Part shown: positions 7,383 through 17,495 of the stretch, one piece after another
How positions within the stretch are numbered: position 1 is the stretch's first letter
How the letters are laid out: each line of letters opens with the position of its first letter
DNA from: Porphyromonadaceae bacterium W3.11
Lineage (GTDB): Bacteria > Bacteroidota > Bacteroidia > Bacteroidales > Porphyromonadaceae
DNA: 64,000 nucleotides
Reading direction: 5' to 3'
Assembly: GCA_030434245.1 (NCBI GenBank)
Contig: JAUISX010000001.1
Coordinates: 124,001-188,000, forward strand
Notes under the pieces: generated by a model
Told to the model about the DNA's origin: nothing
Databases searched by the model: none
What the model saw: only the letters and a program-made list of their open reading frames with translations
Program-made: the position numbers and the translations under genes

Positions 7383-9437
7383 ATGAGACTAAAATTTAAG
7401 GGCATCTTACTAGGGATGCTGATGATTATGCTAGGAACAGCAAATGCAAGTGCACAGGAAGCACACAAGAGCTTTACACCTGAAGTGATGATGCAGCTCT
7501 ACAGAATTTCGGGACCTGAAGTGTCGCCTGATGGAAAACAATTTCTCTATAGTCGTTCTTTGCCGAACCTAAAAGAGAATAATAGTAAAAGTGAAATCCT
7601 AATCGGAAAAATTTCAACCCCCGGAAGTAGCAAGGTAATAGCATCTGGGAATGGATACTCTGCTACATTCTTAGGTAAGGACTTGATTGCCTTCATTGAT
7701 ACCACTGGCGATCATGCACAGTTAGCGGTTATGAATTATGATGGTTCGAATAGGAGAATTATTTCTAACTTTGACTTTGATGTCAATGACTACCGTTTCT
7801 CTCCTGATCTTTCAAAGGTAATTATCGTCAGAGCTGTTGATCATGAGTCTATCGCTCATAAGGAGAATCCAGATCTGGATAAAATTTCGGGCGAAATCTT
7901 TGACGACCTTATGTACAAGCATTGGGATCATTGGGTAAAGAAACTACCTCAATCTCTAGTCGCAAATGTACAGAAGGATCTTACGGTATCAGAAGAAGTA
8001 GTTAATATCTTAGGCGATGAGAAGTATGAGCTTCCGATAGAGCCTTTTGGCGGTATCGAACAATTGGCTTGGAGCCCAGATAGTAAGACTATCGCCTACA
8101 GTTGTAAAAAGCTGACAGGTATGGCTTATGCGAAGTCTACTAATACTGATATTTACCTATATAACCTTGAAAATGGTACCACAAAGAATGTCTCTGAGGG
8201 AATGATGGGATACGATACTGACCCTCAATTCTCACCTGATGGCAAATATATTTCATGGATCAGCATGGAGCGTGATGGTTACGAAGCAGATCTTAAGCGT
8301 CTATTCATCATGGATTTGGCAACAGGTAAGAAAAGCAATGTAACTGAAAAGTGGGAGCACTTCGTGGAGCAGTTCGCTTGGATGGAGGACTCTAAGAGCA
8401 TTCGCTTCCTTACCAACGACCAGGGGCTAAATAATCTTTTTGACTTAGAGCTGAAAGGTCTGAAGCTAACCAAGATCACAAATTATGATATGGCTGATGT
8501 AACATCATTCTCTGGTACAGGTCGTCAGGTAGTCTATGGCTTGCAATCAATGAAGCAGCCAACCGACATCTATACCATGGACCTAAAGAAAGGCAAGGAT
8601 GTGAAACTGACCACTGAAAATGACGACCTTCTTAAAGACATTCCCAATGTAGAGATTCAAAAACGATGGATCACCACAACGGATGGTAAGAAGATGCTTA
8701 CATGGGTTATTCTTCCACCTAACTTTGACGAGAACAAGCAGTATCCTGCTATCCTTTATTGCCAAGGTGGGCCACAGAGCACAGTGAGCCAGTTCTGGAG
8801 CTACCGTTGGAACCTACGAACCTTTGCCTCTCATGGCTATATCATGGTGGCACCAAATAGACGTGGTGTACCTGGCTTCGGCAAGGAATGGAACGAGCAA
8901 ATCTCTGGTGATTGGGGAGGTCAGAATATGAAGGACCTTCTGATGGCTATTGATACCGTAGCTAAGGAGCCATACGTTGATGAGAATCGCCTTGGAGCTA
9001 CTGGAGCTAGCTATGGTGGATTTACTGTTTATTGGCTAGCTGGACACCACGAAGGTCGATTTAAGAGCTTTGCTGCACACGCAGGGATCTTTAATTTTGA
9101 TTCTCAATACCTAGAGACAGAAGAGAAGTTCTTCGCAGACTGGGATATGGGTGGTGCATATTGGGAAGATAATGAGACCACTCGCCACACTTATGCTAAT
9201 TCTCCACACCGTCATGTGATTAAGTGGGATACTCCTATCCTCGTTACTCACGGTAATAGAGACTATCGAATCCTAGCTAGTCAGGGGCTTCAAGCCTTTG
9301 ATGCAGCCAAACTCCGTGGTATTCCAGCTCGTATGCTATATTATCCTGACGAAAGTCACTGGATCCTACAACCACAAAATGGTGTGCTCTTCTATCGCAC
9401 TTGGTTCGACTGGATGGACCGCTGGCTGAAGAAGTAA
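7383..9437 (+). CDS. dpp5: Dipeptidyl peptidase DPP5 (S9 family)
   Basis: Periplasmic serine peptidase releasing dipeptides from the N-termini of oligopeptides, a core step in peptide feeding by asaccharolytic Porphyromonas. A signal peptide (about residues 1-24, ending NASA-QE) is followed by a beta-propeller (about 30-400, with repeats such as VSPDGKQFLYSRS, WSPDSKTIAYSCK, FSPDGKYISW) and an alpha/beta-hydrolase domain (about 430-684). By codon counting the catalytic triad is Ser543 (GASYGG), Asp627 (HGNRDYR) and His659 (DESHWI), the same positions, within one residue, that I recall for the P. gingivalis enzyme; the length of 684 aa also agrees. It is monocistronic and ends at a hairpin at 9488-9531. 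Specificity is inferred from family only. Confidence 0.9.
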   Translation: MRLKFKGILLGMLMIMLGTANASAQEAHKSFTPEVMMQLYRISGPEVSPDGKQFLYSRSLPNLKENNSKSEILIGKISTPGSSKVIASGNGYSATFLGKDLIAFIDTTGDHAQLAVMNYDGSNRRIISNFDFDVNDYRFSPDLSKVIIVRAVDHESIAHKENPDLDKISGEIFDDLMYKHWDHWVKKLPQSLVANVQKDLTVSEEVVNILGDEKYELPIEPFGGIEQLAWSPDSKTIAYSCKKLTGMAYAKSTNTDIYLYNLENGTTKNVSEGMMGYDTDPQFSPDGKYISWISMERDGYEADLKRLFIMDLATGKKSNVTEKWEHFVEQFAWMEDSKSIRFLTNDQGLNNLFDLELKGLKLTKITNYDMADVTSFSGTGRQVVYGLQSMKQPTDIYTMDLKKGKDVKLTTENDDLLKDIPNVEIQKRWITTTDGKKMLTWVILPPNFDENKQYPAILYCQGGPQSTVSQFWSYRWNLRTFASHGYIMVAPNRRGVPGFGKEWNEQISGDWGGQNMKDLLMAIDTVAKEPYVDENRLGATGASYGGFTVYWLAGHHEGRFKSFAAHAGIFNFDSQYLETEEKFFADWDMGGAYWEDNETTRHTYANSPHRHVIKWDTPILVTHGNRDYRILASQGLQAFDAAKLRGIPARMLYYPDESHWILQPQNGVLFYRTWFDWMDRWLKK

Positions 9438-9856
9438 TTAGAAATTATAAGTGTCAGGTAAAAATTCTTCACCAATAGACACATAATAAAAGAGAAAGTC
9501 AGGAGACAAATGTTTCCTGACGTTCTCTTTTAATTAATTATCCATACGCACCAAACGAAAATAATCTTCTTGAGATTAATATCAAAATAGAAGCGAAGGA
9601 TATTAAATTAGGGATAAATAAAGTGATGGACCCATAGTCTTACCTATTTGTATGGAAACTCAGGTATAACGACTTGATGCACTAAATACCCTTATCTGCT
9701 GTAACAGCACATTGAATGAGGCAGAAGAATAAAGAACATTATCACATACCCAATCATCATCATTGCTCTACATAATAACTAGAACAGAATAATTTTTGGT
9801 TCTATAAATAAGAACCGATGTTATGATTTATTGTTATTATTCTCAATTAAGCTTTA
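9438..9856. other. Gene-free stretch between convergent dpp5 and ABC exporter
   Basis: Apart from the dpp5 terminator at 9488-9531 I see no coding frame, strong hairpin or repeat. The genes on both sides converge, so no promoter is expected. Confidence 0.5.
9488..9531 (+). terminator. Terminator of dpp5
   Basis: A long imperfect stem (about 16 bp, aaaagagaa paired with ttctctttt and gtcagga with tcctgac) ends in tttt on the plus strand, 51 bases after the stop. Confidence 0.7.
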
Positions 9857-11710
9857 TCAAGACAGTGATTGCATCGCCACCAGATTGGCATACTGCCTAT
9901 TCAACGCCATAAGCTCTACGTGTGTTCCGACCTCAACGATCCGTCCTTCGTCCAATACAATAATCTTATCCGCATCAGTCACCGTAGATAGTCGGTGAGC
10001 GATAACAATGGTAGTTCGATCTTTCATTAGACGCTCCAATGCTTCTTGGACAGCTCTTTCCGAAACCGTATCCAATGCAGAGGTCGCTTCGTCAAGAATT
10101 AATATAGAAGGATCCTTCAGCACGGCTCTTGCAATACTGATTCGCTGTCTCTGACCACCACTTAATTTTCCACCTCTATCTCCAATATTTGTATCATATC
10201 CATTAGGTAGTTCAGTGATGAACTCATGAGCATTGGCAATCTTAGCCGCTTCAATCACATCATCTCGGCTGGCATCATGGTTACCAAACGCTATATTGTT
10301 ATGAACGGTCTCATTAAATAAGATAGCTTCTTGATTGACATTACCCATCATCTTTCTAAGATCTAGAGCAGTAACTTCGCGTATATCTATCCCATCTATA
10401 GTGATACGACCTTTCTTTACATCGTGAAACCTAGGAAGGAGATCCACCAACGTACTTTTACCCGAGCCACTAGATCCAACAATAGCTACTGTTTCACCCT
10501 TATTAATTGTCAAGTTAATATCCTTAAGCACCCATGCTTCTTTGTACCTAAATGAAACATTCTCAAATGCGATTTTGTCTTCAAAAGTTAGCTCTCTAGG
10601 ATTAGAGGGGTCAGGTAAGTTATTCGTAGCCTTTAGAATCATATCAACTCTATCCAAAGAAGCAAATCCACGCTGAATGGCGTATGTACTTCTAGATAAA
10701 TCCTTAGCTGGATTAATGATACTATAAAAAATGACTAGATAGTAGATAAAGGTACTAGCATCTAAGCTTTCTGTTCCACCAAGTATAAGCATCCCCCCAT
10801 ACCATAAAACAACTGCAATCGTAGCTGTTCCCAATAGTTCACTAACTGGATGAGCAAGCTGCAATCGACGCTCTACAGAATTCTCTGTCTTACGAAACTC
10901 ATCATTGATTTTTCGAAAACGCTTGTCTATAACCTTTTCCGCATGAAAAGCTTTAATTATTCTCAGACCACCTAGAGTCTCCTCTATTGAACTAATTAAG
11001 CCCCCCCATTGTGTCTGTGCAGTCGTACTCTCTCGCTTCAGTTTCTTTCCAACCCTACCCATCACTAAACCTGCAATCGGTAATACGATCAACACAAAGA
11101 GAGTGAGTTGAGGACTAATCATAATCATAGCTGCCAATGAGATAATAATCATCAATGGGTTTTTGATTAATGACTCTAACGAACTAACAATGGAATTCTG
11201 TATATTTCCGACATCCCCAGTAAAACGTGCTATAATATCGCCCTTCTGCTCGTCTCCAAAAAAGGCTAATGGTAATTCCATAATCTTTTGATTCATCTGA
11301 TTACGGATATCACGCACCACTCCGGTACGAACAGGGATCATACATAAGAAGCTAAGGTATGCTGAACCAACTTTTAGGAAAGTAATAAAGACCAGATAAA
11401 CACCCAAAATGATCAGAGTATTAGAGGTTCCATAATCTGAAATCAATTGCGTAACATAATAGAAAAAATTATTCTTCATCACATCAGCACACCTATCCAA
11501 GCCACCCTGAGAAAATAGCTGAATAGAATCCCATGGGATAAAACTATAGACGGTCTTATCCAACTCAAAGAGAATATTCAGAATAGGAATAATCAGAGAA
11601 AACGCTAATAAGTTAAGTAGCGGAGTAAAAATATTAAAAATAATATTGCCCACAACATACCATTTGTATGGTGGAATAAATCTCTTAAGGGTATTGAATA
11701 GTTGCTTCAT
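9857..11710 (-). CDS. ABC exporter, MsbA-like (fused membrane and ATPase domains)
   Basis: Homodimeric type IV ABC exporter of 617 aa; MsbA relatives flip lipid A or export drugs and lipids at the inner membrane. The membrane domain covers about 15-340 with six segments (VGNIIFNIFTPLLNLLAFSL; NTLIILGVYLVFITF; LMIIISLAAMIMI). The ATPase domain is about 375-615, with Walker A GSSGSGKST, signature LSGGQRQRISIARA, Walker B ILILDEATSALD and H-loop IVIAHRLS. A periplasmic loop of about 50 residues between the first two membrane segments is longer than in typical MsbA. It stands alone: ftsH upstream ends at its own terminator. TATCTTTG (minus) at 11735-11742 is a likely promoter. The substrate is not provable from sequence. 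Confidence 0.88.
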   Translation of the reverse strand: MKQLFNTLKRFIPPYKWYVVGNIIFNIFTPLLNLLAFSLIIPILNILFELDKTVYSFIPWDSIQLFSQGGLDRCADVMKNNFFYYVTQLISDYGTSNTLIILGVYLVFITFLKVGSAYLSFLCMIPVRTGVVRDIRNQMNQKIMELPLAFFGDEQKGDIIARFTGDVGNIQNSIVSSLESLIKNPLMIIISLAAMIMISPQLTLFVLIVLPIAGLVMGRVGKKLKRESTTAQTQWGGLISSIEETLGGLRIIKAFHAEKVIDKRFRKINDEFRKTENSVERRLQLAHPVSELLGTATIAVVLWYGGMLILGGTESLDASTFIYYLVIFYSIINPAKDLSRSTYAIQRGFASLDRVDMILKATNNLPDPSNPRELTFEDKIAFENVSFRYKEAWVLKDINLTINKGETVAIVGSSGSGKSTLVDLLPRFHDVKKGRITIDGIDIREVTALDLRKMMGNVNQEAILFNETVHNNIAFGNHDASRDDVIEAAKIANAHEFITELPNGYDTNIGDRGGKLSGGQRQRISIARAVLKDPSILILDEATSALDTVSERAVQEALERLMKDRTTIVIAHRLSTVTDADKIIVLDEGRIVEVGTHVELMALNRQYANLVAMQSLS

Positions 11711-11734
11711 TTAATCTTCTATTTATTTTCCGAG

Positions 11735-11742
11735 CAAAGATA
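11735..11742 (-). promoter_or_regulatory. Probable -7 element of the ABC exporter
   Basis: TATCTTTG on the minus strand is an exact TAnnTTTG match and would give a leader of about 18 nt. Confidence 0.45.
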
Positions 11743-11858
11743 AACAAAATGAATATACTTAAGCTTAACTGATAAGACTAAATATACCACCTTCTAATGT
11801 ATCTCATATGTAAACCTCATATAAGACATGATAATTACCCATCTTTACCAGTACAAAA

Positions 11859-11892
11859 AAGTGCGGATGCACACAATGATACATCCGCACTT
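11859..11892 (-). terminator. Terminator of rsfS-ftsH
   Basis: An 11-bp perfect stem (11859-11869 with 11882-11892) lies 32 bases past the ftsH stop. On the minus strand it runs into a T6 tract (gcacttttttg). Confidence 0.8.
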
Positions 11893-11923
11893 ATATTCAT
11901 TATAATCATCTGTCCAATGACTC

Positions 11924-14050
11924 TTAATCATTGTTCAGAAAAGGTGATTCTGTAGAACGCTCACTAGGCTTATCCCCATCCGTATCTGGTATCGTGTTAG
12001 ATGGCTCTGATGGTGTGTCAACACCCTCTTTTTCACGAGTTTCTTTTTCGCGAGCCTCATTCTCTCTTTTTTGAGCATCTAATACCATATCTGCTCTTGA
12101 CTTCCACGGACGTTTGCCTAAGACAGCCTCTACATCTTCAGTAAAGATAACCTCTTTAGTGTATAATAGATCCGCAATCGATTTATGCCCTTCTCTATTC
12201 TCTATCAGAATTTGCTTAGCTCTTGCATATTGCTTATTAATAATCTCAAGAACCTCTTGATCGATTAACTTAGCCGTCTCCTCACTATATGGCTTAGTAA
12301 AGCCATACTCATTCTGATTATCTTCATAATTGATATTAGGTAACTTTTCGCTCATACCGAAATAAGTCACCATGGCCTGTGCCATTCTCGTGGCCTTCAT
12401 TAGGTCATTTGCAGCACCCGTAGATATCCGCCCAAACGTTACCTCTTCAGCAGCCCTACCACCTAACGTCGCACACATTTCATCCAGTAGCTGTTCTGTT
12501 GTGGTAATTTGTCTCTCCTCAGGTAAATACCAAGCTGCACCCAAAGCTCTACCTCTTGGTACAATAGTCACTTTGATAAGAGGATTGGCATACTCTAATA
12601 GCCAGCTGATAGTAGCGTGACCTGCTTCATGAACGGCAATCGCACGTTTTTCTTCATCAGTCGTAATCTTGGTTTTCTTTTCCAGACCACCTACGATACG
12701 ATCAATAGCACTCATAAAGTCGCTCTTCTGAACAAACTTCTTATTAGCTCTAGCTGCATGGAGAGCAGCTTCGTTACAGACATTCGCAATATCAGCACCT
12801 GAAAATCCAGGTGTCTGTCTAGCCAATAAATCCTTATCCACAGTTTCGTCCATCTTTAATCGACGCATGTGTACCTCGAAAATCTCCTTTCTCTCATTAA
12901 TGTCAGGTAGATCCACATGGATTTGTCTATCAAAACGCCCCGCTCTTAAGAGTGCCTTGTCTAGAATGTCAGCTCTATTAGTTGCTGCCAACATAATCAC
13001 GCCGCTATTGGTATCAAAGCCATCCATCTCAGTCAGCAACTGATTAAGAGTATTCTCTCGCTCGTCATTACCTCCAAACCCTGCATTTTTGCCTCTTGCT
13101 CTACCAATCGCATCAATCTCATCAATAAATACAATACATGGAGCTTTTTCTTTCGCTGTTTTAAATAGATCGCGCACCCTACTAGCTCCCACTCCTACGA
13201 ACATCTCTACGAAGTCCGAACCTGAAAGTGAAAAGAAAGGGACATTAGCCTCTCCCGCTACAGCCTTCGCCAAAAGAGTTTTCCCAGTTCCAGGAGGCCC
13301 TACTAAGAGTGCACCCTTAGGGATCTTTCCTCCCAATTGAGTGTATTTCTGAGGCTCCTTAAGAAAGTGAACAATCTCCTCGACCTCTTGCTTGGCTTCA
13401 GATAATCCAGCAACGTCCTTGAAAGAGACCTTCACTTTATTCTCGGAGTCAAAGAGCTGTGCCTTTGACTTCCCAACATTAAAGATACCTGAATTACCGC
13501 CACCAGTTCCGCCCATACCGCCTGAAAGCCTTCGGGTCATCCACACCCAGAATACGATAATAAGTAGAAAAGGCAATAAATTGACAAGCAACTTCCAGAA
13601 GGTTGAGGATTGATTAATATATGACACCTTTGCCGATATAGGTTTATCCCCCTTCATCAGCTCCTGATAAAGATTATTAAAAGCTACAGCACCAGGCATA
13701 GCGGTTTCTAACTTGACCACCGTCAGAAGAGTTGGCTTACCATCCCTTCTGGTTGGGAGGGTTACTCCGTAACTTTCCAGCTCCTGCTGCTTATCTTTTT
13801 TCACGACAGCGGTGACCTTACCAGTCTCGCTATATACAGTCATCTCTTGGAAAAGATCTTCGCTCATCATCTTCTGAAAACGACTCCACTCAATCTTTTC
13901 TACTGCTGCATCATCTGTGAAAAGCCATACACCTGCTAACATTAACAGCATTAGCAGATATATCCAGCTTAGATTTGGCCTTTTATTAAAAGGTTTCTTT
14001 AAGGGAGTTCCCCCCTTGTTAGAATTATTTTTATTATTATTAATTGCCAT
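11924..14050 (-). CDS. ftsH: ATP-dependent zinc metalloprotease FtsH
   Basis: Hexameric inner-membrane AAA+ protease that degrades membrane and regulatory proteins. Membrane segments are at about 28-45 ([18 protein letters not shown]) and about 158-178 ([17 protein letters not shown]), enclosing a periplasmic domain. The AAA module has Walker [14 protein letters not shown], Walker [12 protein letters not shown] and second region [20 protein letters not shown]. The zinc site is HEAGH in [12 protein letters not shown]. The length of 708 aa is long for FtsH because of a Glu/Lys/Thr-rich C-terminal tail (after about 650), which is common in Bacteroidetes. It follows rsfS by 27 bases, so the two are likely cotranscribed, and it ends at a strong terminator. 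Confidence 0.97.
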   Translation of the reverse strand: MAINNNKNNSNKGGTPLKKPFNKRPNLSWIYLLMLLMLAGVWLFTDDAAVEKIEWSRFQKMMSEDLFQEMTVYSETGKVTAVVKKDKQQELESYGVTLPTRRDGKPTLLTVVKLETAMPGAVAFNNLYQELMKGDKPISAKVSYINQSSTFWKLLVNLLPFLLIIVFWVWMTRRLSGGMGGTGGGNSGIFNVGKSKAQLFDSENKVKVSFKDVAGLSEAKQEVEEIVHFLKEPQKYTQLGGKIPKGALLVGPPGTGKTLLAKAVAGEANVPFFSLSGSDFVEMFVGVGASRVRDLFKTAKEKAPCIVFIDEIDAIGRARGKNAGFGGNDERENTLNQLLTEMDGFDTNSGVIMLAATNRADILDKALLRAGRFDRQIHVDLPDINERKEIFEVHMRRLKMDETVDKDLLARQTPGFSGADIANVCNEAALHAARANKKFVQKSDFMSAIDRIVGGLEKKTKITTDEEKRAIAVHEAGHATISWLLEYANPLIKVTIVPRGRALGAAWYLPEERQITTTEQLLDEMCATLGGRAAEEVTFGRISTGAANDLMKATRMAQAMVTYFGMSEKLPNINYEDNQNEYGFTKPYSEETAKLIDQEVLEIINKQYARAKQILIENREGHKSIADLLYTKEVIFTEDVEAVLGKRPWKSRADMVLDAQKRENEAREKETREKEGVDTPSEPSNTIPDTDGDKPSERSTESPFLNND

Positions 14051-14077
14051 ACATCATTTGTTATGAAAGTCAGAAGG

Positions 14078-14449
14078 TTACTCTTCGTCTGGTAAAAACT
14101 GAATATCTGCATCAGACCAAAGACCCTCTATATTGTAGTAGCTTCTTAACTCAGGGATAAAGAGATGCACAATAACATCAGAATAATCCATAGCAATCCA
14201 CTCCCCTACCCCTTTATGCTCATGAATAGGCTTTTCATTTAGTCTTGAATGAACAATATCCCATATAGAATCCTCTATCGCATCTACTTGTATCGGTGTA
14301 TTCCCCTCACCTATTACCATATAATCACAGATAGCATCATCCACCCCTCTCATATCAAGGATTGAAATATTCTTGCCTTTCTTTTCTCTTATACCATCCA
14401 CTATCGCTGCAACCAGCATCTTAGTGTTATCTTCAACTGTAGTTTTCAA
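14078..14449 (-). CDS. rsfS: Ribosomal silencing factor RsfS
   Basis: Small protein (123 aa) that binds uL14 on the 50S subunit and blocks subunit joining under nutrient stress. The family core is visible: KKGKNISILDMRGVDDAICDYMVIGEG, then VGEWIAMDYSDVIVHLFIPELRSYYNIEGLWSDA, the conserved GEW...D..D.VVH.F....R.YY..E.LW pattern. It lies directly upstream of ftsH (27 bases), an arrangement common in Bacteroidetes. The next gene typical of that arrangement (cdsA) is absent here. Confidence 0.93.
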   Translation of the reverse strand: MKTTVEDNTKMLVAAIVDGIREKKGKNISILDMRGVDDAICDYMVIGEGNTPIQVDAIEDSIWDIVHSRLNEKPIHEHKGVGEWIAMDYSDVIVHLFIPELRSYYNIEGLWSDADIQFLPDEE

Positions 14450-14549
14450 ATATCTATCTCTTAATATATTATTAGTTCACTAAATTCTTACAAAAATACA
14501 TAATTAAAGGGAGATCCAATAAATGTACTAACAAAATCTGTGCCTTAAA

Positions 14550-15977
14550 TTATAATCTTCGCTCCAACAATAAAATATTCTCCACATGATGAGTGTGGGG
14601 AAACATATCCACAGGTTGGGAAATTAAGACCTTATATTCTTCGCTCATCACTGCAACATCTCGTGCTTGACTAGCTGGATTACAGCTAACATAAACGATC
14701 CGCTTAGGAGCTGCATTTAGGATGGTCTTAATGACGTCAGGATGCATACCAGCTCGTGGAGGATCTGTAATTAATAGATCTGGTAGTCCATGTTGACCTA
14801 TAAAGTCATCAGTAAGAATATCTTTCATGTCTCCAGCATAAAAGTCTAGATTATTCAGACCATTAACCCTCGCATTTTCCCAAGCATCTTCAATTGCTTC
14901 AGGAACATATTCAATCCCGATTACTTTCTTAGCATGTCGTGAAACAAAGCTAGCAATAGTACCAGTACCGGTATATAAGTCATAAACCAGTTCATCACCT
15001 TTGAGCTGAGCTAAATTTCGCACCTGCTCATACAGCCTATATGCTTGCTCACTATTGGTTTGATAAAAACTCTTAGGGCCAATTTTATATTTTAAACCTT
15101 CCATTTCCTCCCAAATGTGATCTTTACCTGAGTACAAATTCACGTCTAAATCACCAAAAGTGTCATTCATCTTCTCATTTATGACATACATCAATGAGGT
15201 TATTTCAGGAAACTCGTTTTTAATAGCCTCTAATAATTGGCTTCGAAGTCGTTCCTCATCTTTGGCAAAAACCACCACTAACATCACTTCACCACTCCTG
15301 CTAGTACGAACCATCAAGGTCCTCATCAAACCTTCGTGTGTACGTAAATCATAGAAAGAATATCCTTCGTGAGTCAAGCAATACTCTCGAATAAAAAGCC
15401 GTATTTTATTACTTGTATTTACTTGTAGATGACAGTGCTTAATATCCAAAACCTTATCAAAACGTCCCGGGATATGAAAGCCTAAGCCAGAGGTCAGAGA
15501 GGGATCGTCAAAAGTTTCATTCGATTGGACTTCCCCTTCTGTGAGCCATCTTTTATTCGAAAAAGTAAACTCCAACTTATTGCGATACTCATAGATATGC
15601 TCTCCACCAATAATAGGACGCTTTTCTTTTACTTCAAACTTACCAATACGCTCCAATTGATCTAATACTTGCTGCTCCTTTGCTTCAAGTTGTGTCTCGT
15701 AAGGAAGATGCTGCCATTTACAACCACCACAGACCCCAAAATGCTCACAACGAGGGACAACGCGAATAGGAGAAGGCTCCACTATTCTCTGCACCACCCC
15801 TTCGGCATAAGATTTACGCCTACGCCCCAAACGAATATCGACCACATCACCGGGAGCGGTAAATGGGACAAAGACAATTCTATCATCTGAGAGATGTCCT
15901 ATACATTTTCCCTCAGCTGCAACTTTCTCTATCTTCACGCCCTCTACAATTACTGGAGCTTTACTTTTTTTTGCCAT
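14550..15977 (-). CDS. rlmD: 23S rRNA (uracil-5)-methyltransferase, RlmD/RumA type
   Basis: SAM-dependent enzyme that makes 5-methyluridine in 23S rRNA; relatives modify tRNA U54, so the exact target is inferred. An N-terminal TRAM domain (about 5-70) is followed by the 4Fe-4S cysteines CEHFGVCGGCKWQHL. The SAM site is VYDLYTGTGTIASFVS, the catalytic region TDPPRAGMHPD and the nucleophile Cys in IVYVSCNPAS; QTN in FYQTNSEQAYRLY is conserved. The length of 475 aa is normal. It begins 37 bases downstream of dacB on the same strand and is separated by about 100 bases from rsfS. Confidence 0.9.
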   Translation of the reverse strand: MAKKSKAPVIVEGVKIEKVAAEGKCIGHLSDDRIVFVPFTAPGDVVDIRLGRRRKSYAEGVVQRIVEPSPIRVVPRCEHFGVCGGCKWQHLPYETQLEAKEQQVLDQLERIGKFEVKEKRPIIGGEHIYEYRNKLEFTFSNKRWLTEGEVQSNETFDDPSLTSGLGFHIPGRFDKVLDIKHCHLQVNTSNKIRLFIREYCLTHEGYSFYDLRTHEGLMRTLMVRTSRSGEVMLVVVFAKDEERLRSQLLEAIKNEFPEITSLMYVINEKMNDTFGDLDVNLYSGKDHIWEEMEGLKYKIGPKSFYQTNSEQAYRLYEQVRNLAQLKGDELVYDLYTGTGTIASFVSRHAKKVIGIEYVPEAIEDAWENARVNGLNNLDFYAGDMKDILTDDFIGQHGLPDLLITDPPRAGMHPDVIKTILNAAPKRIVYVSCNPASQARDVAVMSEEYKVLISQPVDMFPHTHHVENILLLERRL

Positions 15978-16014
15978 CTATAATATCTAGATTAATGTTA
16001 TCCTATACAAGTAT

Positions 16015-17448
16015 TTATTTTAGTCCAAAAGACTCTAGCAACACACTCTCCATGGCCCTACGTATATTTGAGGTACGACCATAAAAATTATTCACCATAA
16101 TAGCTACAGTATATGTTTTACCGCTTAGCTGCACATACCCTGTATAACAGACCACATTCCGTATTGTTCCACTCTTAAGGAATGCTTTGCCTTCCAAAGG
16201 TGTTCTTTTCAGAAATGTATTGACCGTTCCCTCCTTACCAGCACGTGGTAATGTACGCATAAATGTACCTGACGGATCGGCACGATATACCTTACCTAAT
16301 AATGCTGCGAGGAAGTATGCTGATACTTTATTCTCAGCTGAAAGCCCAGATCCATCCAGCATCTCCAACTCTCTTACATCTAATCCTCGACTACTCCAAT
16401 ACCTTTTGACCTCCATGATGGAAGTTTGCCTTTGGTTATGCCCTGGCATTCCATTTCGGTCTCGTCCAACCAGCTTTAGAAAGCCTTCTGCAAAAAGATT
16501 ATGACTATACACGTTGGTGATACGTATTAATTCAAGGATTGTTGGGGATTCAAAAAGATAAAGGGTGGCCAGCTCTTCTGGTACAGAAGAAACAACTGTT
16601 GGAGTTGCTCCAAATGAGATACCTGATTTACTCATAGTTTCTTGAAGATACTCAGCCATAAAAAGCGGAGGATTGGGTATCGCTCCTTTTATTCTTAGGT
16701 TCTTCACATTCGCAGGATACACTCCAGTTATTGGATAACTACCGTCCTCTAAAGGTATCCGAGAGATATACAATGAGTCCCGAGATCGCTCATTCGTTCT
16801 ATCAAATAGCATGGTTAGCTTTAATCCTGGAATATTAGGCTCTAGGTTATAGCTCTTTCCATAATTTGTGAAGTGAACGGTATATGCATTATCAAATAAA
16901 TTAAGTCCATATACACCTGCCGCATAATGATTGCCCATATCGTAAAGTGGCCATCGGGGGCTTTCAGCCTGAAAGTCACTCTTATCAGAAAGTGCGACTA
17001 CACCTCCAGTAACCTGGCGAATGCCTTTATTCTTAATTGCTGTTGTTATTGTCCGAAAGAACTTGTCTGAATCTTCATTCCAAAAATATCGAGATCCAAT
17101 AGAGGGGTCACCTTCTCCAATGACATAGATATTACCATCCAGGACACCATCAGTGATAATTCCATCCGTTTCTATTCTCGTCTCAAATCTCATCCCAGAT
17201 GGATTCTGACTCAAAGCAGTGGCTGTACTGACCACTTTCATAGTGCTTGCGGGAGTCATTAGCTGATGAGATCTTATCCCAATAAGCTCTTCCCCTGTTG
17301 AGGCATCTTGAATACTCAAGGTCCAGAAGGCGTCTTGCAGAGCTGATATGCTAGATGATGGTACTCTAACTTGCTGTGCATTCACAAGGACTGAGCACGC
17401 CAATAATGTAAAAAATAAATAAAGCGGTTTAAATGTTTTTGCTACCAT
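16015..17448 (-). CDS. dacB: PBP4-type D-alanyl-D-alanine carboxypeptidase/endopeptidase
   Basis: Periplasmic class C low-molecular-mass penicillin-binding protein (S13) that trims or cleaves peptidoglycan cross-links. From the chosen ATG at 17448 a signal peptide covers about 1-24 (FFTLLACSVLVNA-QQ). The active-site motif is Ser68-Thr-Met-Lys71 (TPASTMKVV), followed by a large insertion typical of PBP4 (about 90-290). Then come DGSGLSAEN (second motif region) and KSGT (third motif, with Ser for the usual Thr) near the C-terminus. A longer frame starts at 17472, but that would place its start inside the promoter region of the divergent gene. The gene probably shares a transcript with rlmD. 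Confidence 0.9.
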   Translation of the reverse strand: MVAKTFKPLYLFFTLLACSVLVNAQQVRVPSSSISALQDAFWTLSIQDASTGEELIGIRSHQLMTPASTMKVVSTATALSQNPSGMRFETRIETDGIITDGVLDGNIYVIGEGDPSIGSRYFWNEDSDKFFRTITTAIKNKGIRQVTGGVVALSDKSDFQAESPRWPLYDMGNHYAAGVYGLNLFDNAYTVHFTNYGKSYNLEPNIPGLKLTMLFDRTNERSRDSLYISRIPLEDGSYPITGVYPANVKNLRIKGAIPNPPLFMAEYLQETMSKSGISFGATPTVVSSVPEELATLYLFESPTILELIRITNVYSHNLFAEGFLKLVGRDRNGMPGHNQRQTSIMEVKRYWSSRGLDVRELEMLDGSGLSAENKVSAYFLAALLGKVYRADPSGTFMRTLPRAGKEGTVNTFLKRTPLEGKAFLKSGTIRNVVCYTGYVQLSGKTYTVAIMVNNFYGRTSNIRRAMESVLLESFGLK

Positions 17449-17457
17449 AATTATATC

Positions 17458-17465
17458 TATATTTG
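17458..17465 (+). promoter_or_regulatory. -7 element for the AI-2E-family gene
   Basis: TATATTTG is an exact TAnnTTTG match, with TTTTTG ending 16 bases upstream as a possible -33. It overlaps the ORF portion before ATG 17496 and therefore supports that ATG as the true start. Confidence 0.55.
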
Positions 17466-17495
17466 TACGCAAAGTTAAGCAAAAACTCTCACCTT